DNA of 64,000 nt, taken from positions 124,001 to 188,000 of the forward strand of contig JAEYDD010000072.1 of NCBI GenBank assembly GCA_023404095.1, written 5' to 3'. This document shows positions 58,761 through 64,000 of this stretch, in pieces. Within the stretch, counting starts at the first letter, position 1; every line of letters starts with the position of its first letter. The notes beneath the pieces were generated by a model. The model searched no databases. It was not told the DNA's origin and was given only the letters and a program-made list of their open reading frames with translations. The stretch comes from Pseudomonadota bacterium (GTDB lineage: Bacteria; Pseudomonadota; Alphaproteobacteria; Rhizobiales; Rhizobiaceae). The translations under genes were made by a program, and so were the position numbers.

Positions 58761-58953
58761 AAAACATAAAGGTCGCGCCGAGCGGCGGAAAAGGGGAGAG
58801 GCGAAATTATGCCCGCTGGTGGGGCCGTCTCGCGGCTGCGTCAGCGGCAATACAACGGGGGAAGCAGGGTGCTGCGCCTCCACGCAAACGGCAGACGACG
58901 GATATCCCGCACAACCCGAAAGGACTAAGGAGGCATCCCGCCCGCCAGGCGGT

Positions 58954-58985
58954 GCCCGGCCTCCGGCAAGCCGCGGAGGCCGGGC
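58954..58985 (-). terminator. Hairpin after the DUF992 gene
   Basis: GCCCGGCCTCCG (58954-58965) and CGGAGGCCGGGC (58974-58985) make a perfect 12-bp stem with an 8-base loop, 18 bases beyond the DUF992 stop. No T-run follows on the minus strand, so termination is inferred. Confidence 0.6.
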
Positions 58986-59002
58986 AGGGGCTGGGCCGGG
59001 GA

Positions 59003-59533
59003 TCAGTTGACGGAGGTCAACGTCATCGAGGTGCCGGTGGCGGCGATGTTGAGGCCGAGCTGGCCAGTCACACTGATCGTCTGCAAATGGATGGATCCGG
59101 AGGTGCCGCCGACAAGGATGTTGGCGCCGACGCCCGCTCCGACGGTCGCTTCCGCGGTTGCGCCCTGGTAGATGCCGGCGAGGGAACCCTGGTGATAACC
59201 CGCGGTCGGCGCGAGGACGGCCCACACAAGGCGACCGCGCGTGGTGAAGCCGAGATAGACGCCCAGCTTGCGGATTTCGCCGCGATAGTGATCGACCGGT
59301 TCACTGCCCATCGTGGTCACGAAGGCGCAATCCACCTCCTTGGCCGATCCCAGGACATAGCCCGCGCCGCCGCCGATGGAGCACTCGAGGTATCCGATCC
59401 GAACGCCGTCGCGAGCGCCGGCCTCCACGACGACCGGAACGTCGGGCTTGACCATGTCGGCAGCACGCGCGCCCGAAACACCGCTTGCGACAACGGTCAT
59501 CGTGCTCAGGGCAACGGCAATAAACTTCTTCAT
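59003..59533 (-). CDS. DUF992 secreted protein
   Basis: 176 residues with a clear signal peptide (KKFIAVALSTMTVVASGVSGARA, cleaved after ARA). DUF992 signature: GVRIGYLECSIGGGAGYVLGSAKEVDCAFVT with two cysteines likely forming a disulfide, and YRGEIRKLGVYLGFTTRGRLVWAVLAPT. The C-terminal half is Gly/Ala-rich and repetitive. Widespread in rhizobia, function unknown. AGGAGAG ribosome site upstream. It stands alone between the kdp operon and the rlpA block. Confidence 0.85.
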   Translation of the reverse strand: MKKFIAVALSTMTVVASGVSGARAADMVKPDVPVVVEAGARDGVRIGYLECSIGGGAGYVLGSAKEVDCAFVTTMGSEPVDHYRGEIRKLGVYLGFTTRGRLVWAVLAPTAGYHQGSLAGIYQGATAEATVGAGVGANILVGGTSGSIHLQTISVTGQLGLNIAATGTSMTLTSVN

Positions 59534-59956
59534 TTCATTCTCTCCTGTTTCGGCAACGCGTTGATTGCGCGCCGTTATTCAATGCGTGTGGTTCGACGAC
59601 AGGAACGCGGCTCCATCCGCGAGGTTCCGTGGAAGACGAATCTGACGCCTCACTCGTCGCTTCGCATTGAGGCGTTTCGACGGCACCGGAAGCGAGTTTC
59701 GAGGGGGTGCAACCTTGTGCAGAGAGAGCCTGGAAACGTTGCAGTCGACATCGGTCCTTTTACAGATGGAAAAGTCATCGGTGTCGTGCACGCTTGTAGG
59801 AATGTCGTCTTTTCCGCCGTCTGCAAATATATCCATACGGCTGGCAGGGCTGCGGATTGATTAAAGTTTTCATTAACTATGATTCAAATCTGTTCGTCTG
59901 TTGCAGCATTTCCGCGCATCCACGTTCGCATTTTTGCCATTTTGAGGACATGATTA
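59534..59956. other. Intergenic region between DUF992 gene and the rlpA leader ORF
   Basis: About 420 bases with frequent stop codons in all frames and lower GC in its right half (59860-59960). The plus-strand ORFs there have no ribosome site or family. Likely holds the rlpA and DUF992 promoters; no exact match named. Confidence 0.4.
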
Positions 59957-60052
59957 ATGTATTGTTTTGATCAGACGACTATCGAACGGCCGATCGCAGG
60001 GCAGGCGATCTTCTACCGAATTCGACGGGGACTAGCGGCGTGGGACATATGA
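59957..60052 (+). CDS. 31-codon ORF overlapping the rlpA start
   Basis: ATG at 59957 is preceded by GAGGA at a spacing of 8. It encodes a short peptide beginning MYCFDQTTIERPIAGQ, without membrane features, and its TGA overlaps the rlpA ATG at 60049 as ATGA. It could be a translational-coupling leader for rlpA or a spurious frame. No family known. Confidence 0.4.
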   Translation: MYCFDQTTIERPIAGQAIFYRIRRGLAAWDI

Positions 60053-61059
60053 ATCGCGGTATTTTCTTGGCCGGCACGCGCACGGCTATCCGTCTTGCGG
60101 CCATCCCGGCCATGTGTGTCGGCCTTGCGGCCTGCAACACGACGGGCGAAACGGCGAAGAAGGCGGGTCGCAGCAAGGAGTATTTCGCCGAGTCCGAATA
60201 TGGCGTGAAAGCAAGCCCGAGGGTGGTCCGGGAAGGGCAGCCGGTGCCAAAGGGCGGCGGTCGCTACCAGGTGGGCCAGCCCTATGTCGTGCGTGGCAAG
60301 TGGTACACGCCGAAGGAAGATCCGAATTACAACAAGACCGGTCTCGCTTCGTGGTACGGCTCTGCGTTTCATGGTCGTTACACCGCCAACGGTGAAGTCT
60401 ATGACAAGTACCACCTGTCCGCCGCCCACCCCACGTTTCCGCTGCCGAGCTACGCCCGTGTCACCAACCTCGAGAACGGCTCCTCCGTCATCGTGCGCGT
60501 GAACGATCGCGGTCCCTATTCGAAAGGCCGCATCATCGACGTATCCTCCAAGGCGGCAGAGATGCTGGACGTGAAGGGCAAGGGAACGGCGAATGTCCGC
60601 GTGCAGTATGTCGGAAAAGCGCCGCTCGACGGTCATGACATGCCGTTCCTGATGGCGTCCTACGTGCCGAAGGGCGCCCGTGGCCCGGTCGTCGATCCCG
60701 GCGGCCAGATCGCGACCGGCGTGATGGTCGCGTCGGCCGCCCCGATGTCTGAAACCTTCGCAGCCGTTGTTCCGACCTTCGCCGAACGCAGCGCGGAGCC
60801 TTCATCTTCCGGCATGACCGCGCTTGCCGCGGAAACGCCGGAAACGCCGGCTTTCGCGACGATGGGTCAGTTCGTGATGTTGCCGGAAATCGGCCCCGTT
60901 CCGCGGGAGCGCCCCGATTCGGGTTCGGGGTACAATCCAGGCTTTGCCGCAGCCTATGCCCCTGATGCTGCCGAACCTTCCGCGGCCGCTGCTTTCGATG
61001 CCATCCTTCAGCGCGACGGTTCCATGATCCTGCTGTCGCGGCCGGCCGATCCTGCGTGA
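60049..61059 (+). CDS. rlpA: Septal ring lytic transglycosylase RlpA-like lipoprotein
   Basis: 336 residues from ATG 60049. Lipoprotein signal with lipobox LAAC (C29). DPBB/RlpA domain at about 98-180: GLASWYGSAFHGRYTANGE, VRVNDRGPYSKGRIIDVS with the family Asp. RlpA of Pseudomonas cleaves naked glycan strands at the septum. The C-terminal 120 residues are low-complexity and show no SPOR domain, unlike longer relatives. GTG 60040 is an alternative start with a better ribosome site; ATGA coupling favours 60049. Confidence 0.88.
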   Translation: MNRGIFLAGTRTAIRLAAIPAMCVGLAACNTTGETAKKAGRSKEYFAESEYGVKASPRVVREGQPVPKGGGRYQVGQPYVVRGKWYTPKEDPNYNKTGLASWYGSAFHGRYTANGEVYDKYHLSAAHPTFPLPSYARVTNLENGSSVIVRVNDRGPYSKGRIIDVSSKAAEMLDVKGKGTANVRVQYVGKAPLDGHDMPFLMASYVPKGARGPVVDPGGQIATGVMVASAAPMSETFAAVVPTFAERSAEPSSSGMTALAAETPETPAFATMGQFVMLPEIGPVPRERPDSGSGYNPGFAAAYAPDAAEPSAAAAFDAILQRDGSMILLSRPADPA

Positions 61060-61257
61060 AGAAGGCGATCCTGCTCAAAGAAGCTGAGGGAAGGGGCTTT
61101 CGGCCGCTTGCCGAATGCGCCGAGGTGTAGGACCCTGATCAGGTCGCGATCTTTCAGAATCGCTCCTGATGCTTTGGGGCTTTGACTTTGCGCATGTCGT
61201 CACCGCAAACCGCTCAGGTTTGTGTGGCAGGCTCAAAGGAGGTCCCAGGGAGATTAC
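61060..61257 (+). promoter_or_regulatory. Intergenic between rlpA and the DacF-like gene
   Basis: 198 bases without an ORF. Contains CAAACC-GCTCA-GGTTTG (61206-61222), a 6-bp hairpin just upstream of the ribosome site AGGGAG. Could be a weak terminator or leader element. Confidence 0.25.
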
Positions 61258-62421
61258 ATGTCCTTGCGCTCGCTCGCCGTCCTCCTTTTCTGCCTCTTCC
61301 TGCCCCTTGGCGTGCTTGCCCAGACAGCGCCGGTATCCGGCGCCTTCGATACCAAGGCGAAGCAGGCGTTCCTGGTCGATGGCCGCACCGGCACCATCCT
61401 GTTTTCGCGTCGCGAAGACGAGACGGTCACCGCCGCATCGCTGGCGAAGGCAATGACGCTTGCCGTCGTCTTCAAGGCATTGCGTGCGGGTGAGATCAGC
61501 CTCGACACGACCTATCCCGTTTCGGAACATGCCTGGCGCACGGGCGGAGCACCGTCGCGCACGGCAACGATGTTCGCGGCACTGAAGTCGCAGGTGCGTG
61601 TCGAGGATCTCATCCGGGGCGTCGCCGTTCAGGCGGCGAACGACGCATGCATCATCCTTGCCGAAGGCATGTCCGGTTCGGAGGGGGCGTTTTCGGCCCG
61701 GATGAACGAGGAAGCCAAGGCGCTGGGGCTGGCGAATTCGCATTTTGCCAACGCCACCGGTCTGCCCGATCCCGGAAATCGCGTCAGCATGCGCGATCTG
61801 GTGACCCTGGCGCGTTATCTGCAGCAGACCTATCCGGAATTCTATCGCTACTACGCCGAGCCGGAATTCGAGTGGAACCGGATCAAGCAGCGCAATCGCA
61901 ACCCGCTGGTTTCGATGAACATCGGCGCAGACGGGCTGGTGATGGGATTTGCCGAGGACGCCGGGTACGGCCTCGTTGCTTCCGTGGAGCGGGACGGGCG
62001 CCGGCTCTTTCTGGCGATGAGCGGCCTTTCGAGCGACAAGGAAAGGCTTGACGAGGCCCGGCGCATTAGCGACTGGGGAATGACGGCTTTTGTGACGAAG
62101 ACGCTCTTCAAGGCGGGCGAGACAGTGGCCGAAGCCAGCGTTTATGGTGGCAGCAGCGGCGGGGTGACGCTGGTTACGCCGCAGAACGTCGACGTGCTTC
62201 TTCCCGTCGATAACGCCGAGCGCCTGTCGGCACGCGTCGTCTATTCCTGGCCATTGCGCGCGCCAGTCGCACCCGGGCAGCAGGTCGGCGTTCTGCGGAT
62301 CTGGAACGGCGATCGCTTCCTCCGGGAGGTGCCTCTCGAGACGGCAGGTGCAGTCGAGGTGGGAACGCTGACGCGCCGGGCGCGCGATGCCCTGCAGGAA
62401 CTTCTGTTCTTCTGGCTGTGA
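61258..62421 (+). CDS. DacF-like D-alanyl-D-alanine carboxypeptidase with altered active-site motifs
   Basis: 387-residue low-molecular-mass penicillin-binding protein: signal peptide (LAVLLFCLFLPLGVLAQ), transpeptidase-like domain and C-terminal PBP5-type beta domain. The SxxK serine is kept as S61-L-A-K64 (TAASLAKAMT). The second motif, normally S-x-N, reads A126-A-N128 in VQAANDAC, and the third, normally K-T-G, reads V228-M-G230 in ADGLVMGFAEDAGYG. Loss of the Ser and the Lys/Thr should impair catalysis. Start at 61258 is fixed by AGGGAG; no second dac gene is in view. Confidence 0.9.
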   Translation: MSLRSLAVLLFCLFLPLGVLAQTAPVSGAFDTKAKQAFLVDGRTGTILFSRREDETVTAASLAKAMTLAVVFKALRAGEISLDTTYPVSEHAWRTGGAPSRTATMFAALKSQVRVEDLIRGVAVQAANDACIILAEGMSGSEGAFSARMNEEAKALGLANSHFANATGLPDPGNRVSMRDLVTLARYLQQTYPEFYRYYAEPEFEWNRIKQRNRNPLVSMNIGADGLVMGFAEDAGYGLVASVERDGRRLFLAMSGLSSDKERLDEARRISDWGMTAFVTKTLFKAGETVAEASVYGGSSGGVTLVTPQNVDVLLPVDNAERLSARVVYSWPLRAPVAPGQQVGVLRIWNGDRFLREVPLETAGAVEVGTLTRRARDALQELLFFWL

Positions 62422-62674
62422 TGTCGAGGGTAGGCGGTTATCCACGGGGAGCGATTTCCCGGCGCGGGACCGCAAATCGATTTTCCGTTGCCGCCGATTT
62501 GGTCTACTAAAGCGCGGCGTTGGTTTCCGGATTCGTGATCGGCGCCCTGGTTTTGACCATGTAGGCATAGTCGTCGCAAAATCGCTGCACGCGATCGCGC
62601 GACATGCTCTATTGGGTGGAATTGGCCTGCAAGGGTTGTGACCGGCAGTGGCGCCGGACGATAGAAGGTCGGGT
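62422..62674 (+). other. Intergenic upstream of tmk
   Basis: 253 bases without a convincing ORF. Holds TTATCCACG (62438-62446), one mismatch from a DnaA box. A separate tmk promoter is likely but none is sharp. Confidence 0.3.
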
Positions 62675-63364
62675 TTGGCTGGTTTGGGCGGATTGTTCAT
62701 AACGTTCGAGGGCGGCGAGGGGGCCGGGAAGTCCACCCAGATCCGATTGCTTGCGGAAGCGCTTCGTGAACGCGGCCACAGCGTCGTTCTGACGCGCGAG
62801 CCGGGCGGGTCGCCGGGCGCCGAGGCGGTTCGGCACGTGATCCTTTCGGGCGCGGCGGAGCGTTTCGGCACGCGGATGGAGGCGCTGCTTTTCGCTGCCG
62901 CCCGCAGCGACCACGTAGAGGAGATCATCCGGCCGGCGCTACACGCGGGCAAGGTCGTGCTCTGCGACCGCTTTATGGATTCGTCACGCGTCTATCAGGG
63001 CATCACGGGCAATCTGGAACCCGATTTCGTCGAACGGCTGCAGCGCGTCGCGGTGAACGGCGTGATGCCGGATTGCACGCTGATCCTGGACCTGCCGGCC
63101 GCCATCGGCCTGGAGCGGGCCCGCCAGCGCGCCGGGGGCCCGATCGGCAGCGAACCGGACCGCTTCGAGAAGGAAGAGATCCAAACCCACGAAAAGCGCC
63201 GCGAGGCGTTTCTCGATCTCGCCGATCGCGAGCCGCTACGGTGCCGGGTGATCGACGCGACGCAATCGCGCGAGGAAATCGCGCGCCAGGTGCTTGCCAC
63301 GGTGGAACCGCTGCTGCCGCTGTCGCGGCGCGACCGGCCGGCCATTTCGGAGGATGCGAGTTGA
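62675..63364 (+). CDS. tmk: Thymidylate kinase
   Basis: Phosphorylates dTMP to dTDP. 229 residues: Walker A FEGGEGAGKST, DR(Y/H)-type VLCDRFMDSSRVYQG, TREPGGSPGAEAVR, and HEKRREAFLDLA lid region. TTG at 62675 has AGAAGG 6 bases upstream and gives the family N-terminus; GTG 62648 is also in frame and would add 9 residues. Overlaps holB by 4 bases. Confidence 0.94.
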   Translation: MAGLGGLFITFEGGEGAGKSTQIRLLAEALRERGHSVVLTREPGGSPGAEAVRHVILSGAAERFGTRMEALLFAAARSDHVEEIIRPALHAGKVVLCDRFMDSSRVYQGITGNLEPDFVERLQRVAVNGVMPDCTLILDLPAAIGLERARQRAGGPIGSEPDRFEKEEIQTHEKRREAFLDLADREPLRCRVIDATQSREEIARQVLATVEPLLPLSRRDRPAISEDAS

Positions 63365-64000
63365 GTGCGGAGCAGCCAGGCGTGCTCGACGGTGCCGTGG
63401 CGCCTGCCGAGCAGAGGCGACTTTTCGGCCACGGCGAAGCTGCGGCCTTCCTCGCCCAATCCTATCGATCGGGCAAGGGGCATCATGCGATCCTGATCGA
63501 GGGGCCGGAGGGGATCGGCAAGGCGACACTCGCATTCCGCTTCGCTCATCACATACTCTCGCATCCCGATCCGCGCAGGGCGCCGGAAATAATGGCGGAT
63601 CCCGACCCTTCCTCCCCTCTCGGCCGACAGATTGCCTCCGGCGCATCACACAATCTGCTGCATCTGTCCCGACCGGTAGACGAGAAGACGGGCAAGATGC
63701 GCGCGGCGATCACGGTCGACGAGGTGAGGCGCGCCGGAAAATTCTTCTCGCAGACGTCCGGCACCGGCGGCTGGCGCATCGTCGTCATCGATCCGGCCGA
63801 CGATCTGAACAGGAACGCTGCGAACGCGATCCTGAAAATTCTGGAAGAGCCGCCGCGCAATGCGCTTTTCCTCGTACTGACGCATGCGCCGGGCAGGCTC
63901 CTTCCGACGATCCGGTCGCGCTGCCTTCCCTTGAGCCTTTCGCCCCTGACGGAGCGCGAAGTGGCGGATGCTCTGGACAGTCTCGGTGTGACGCTGCCTG
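63361..64000 (+). CDS. holB: DNA polymerase III subunit delta' (N-terminal part, runs off window)
   Basis: Clamp-loader subunit. Starts with TTG overlapping the tmk TGA (TTGA). About 213 residues are present: FGHGEAAAFLAQSYRSGKGHHAILIEGPEGIGKATLA is the P-loop region, ITVDEVRRAGKFFSQTSGTGGWRIVVIDPADDLN, and NAILKILEEPPRNALFLVLTHAPGRLLPTIRSRC is the family's sensor 1/SRC motif. The 3' end is beyond the window. Confidence 0.95.
   Translation, partial: MSAEQPGVLDGAVAPAEQRRLFGHGEAAAFLAQSYRSGKGHHAILIEGPEGIGKATLAFRFAHHILSHPDPRRAPEIMADPDPSSPLGRQIASGASHNLLHLSRPVDEKTGKMRAAITVDEVRRAGKFFSQTSGTGGWRIVVIDPADDLNRNAANAILKILEEPPRNALFLVLTHAPGRLLPTIRSRCLPLSLSPLTEREVADALDSLGVTLP

Noticed and set aside
58700..60000. 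Attachment-site duplicate of the tRNA-Ser 3' end marking an island
   Set aside because: Only a 7-base match was found and no integrase gene is present; not enough to call an integrated element.
62438..62446. DnaA box suggesting an origin
   Set aside because: A single near-match, no cluster and no dnaA/dnaN or AT-rich unwinding region nearby.

Overview
This is a continuous stretch of chromosome from a high-GC alphaproteobacterium, almost certainly Rhizobiales and most likely Rhizobiaceae (Sinorhizobium, Rhizobium or Shinella-like). The evidence is gene order: nifR3/dusB-ntrB-ntrC-ntrY-ntrX-trkA-dat-hfq-hflX-mazG, the rpsB-tsf-pyrH-frr-uppS-cdsA-rseP-bamA-lpxD-fabZ-lpxA-lpxI-lpxB supercluster, and the rlpA-dac-tmk-holB block are typical of that order. 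Nearly all of the window is dense, conserved housekeeping DNA. I see no insertion sequence, prophage, CRISPR array or obvious genomic island. No genus can be assigned from the sequence alone.

Layout. 1-5400: the 3' end of lipA, a P-loop ATPase and a PLP decarboxylase (probably accessory), a RatA/COQ10 protein, a small membrane ORF, then cinA and ispDF on the minus strand. 5500-14400: dusB and two nitrogen-type two-component systems (NtrBC, NtrYX), then trkA. 14400-18500: D-amino-acid transaminase, hfq, hflX, and mazG plus a deaminase on minus. 18700-23800: sulfite assimilation (cysG, DUF2849, cysI, DUF934) and ferredoxin-NADP reductase. 24100-28100: clpS-clpA and an AzlCD amino-acid exporter. 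28100-31000 (minus): HIT protein, FemAB-like acyltransferase, glycerophosphodiesterase, RidA. 31200-45600: eipB, then translation (rpsB, tsf, frr), UMP kinase, isoprenoid and phospholipid synthesis, RseP, BamA and the early lipid A pathway, all envelope-building. 45600-50700: gltA (minus), a ComEC-type protein, lexA (minus) with its SOS box, tRNA-Ser. 50700-58700 (minus): the complete kdpFABCDE high-affinity potassium system with one extra tiny membrane ORF at its head. 59000-64000: a DUF992 secreted protein, rlpA with a coupled upstream ORF, a DacF-like penicillin-binding protein with altered active-site motifs, tmk and partial holB.

The genes work together in clear modules: nitrogen sensing (NtrB/NtrC, NtrY/NtrX), potassium uptake at low affinity (TrkA) and high affinity (Kdp), siroheme-dependent sulfite reduction with a nearby Fpr that could supply electrons, ClpS/ClpA protein quality control, and outer-membrane biogenesis from UDP-GlcNAc to lipid A disaccharide with BamA and fatty-acid dehydratase FabZ.

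I found no clearly new multi-gene system. The best second-look items are small or local: the degenerate DacF paralogue, the 27-residue membrane peptide upstream of kdpF with a hairpin covering its ribosome binding site, the 31-codon ORF overlapping the rlpA start, an open in-frame stretch between hfq and hflX, and paired hairpins around rpsB/tsf and gltA.
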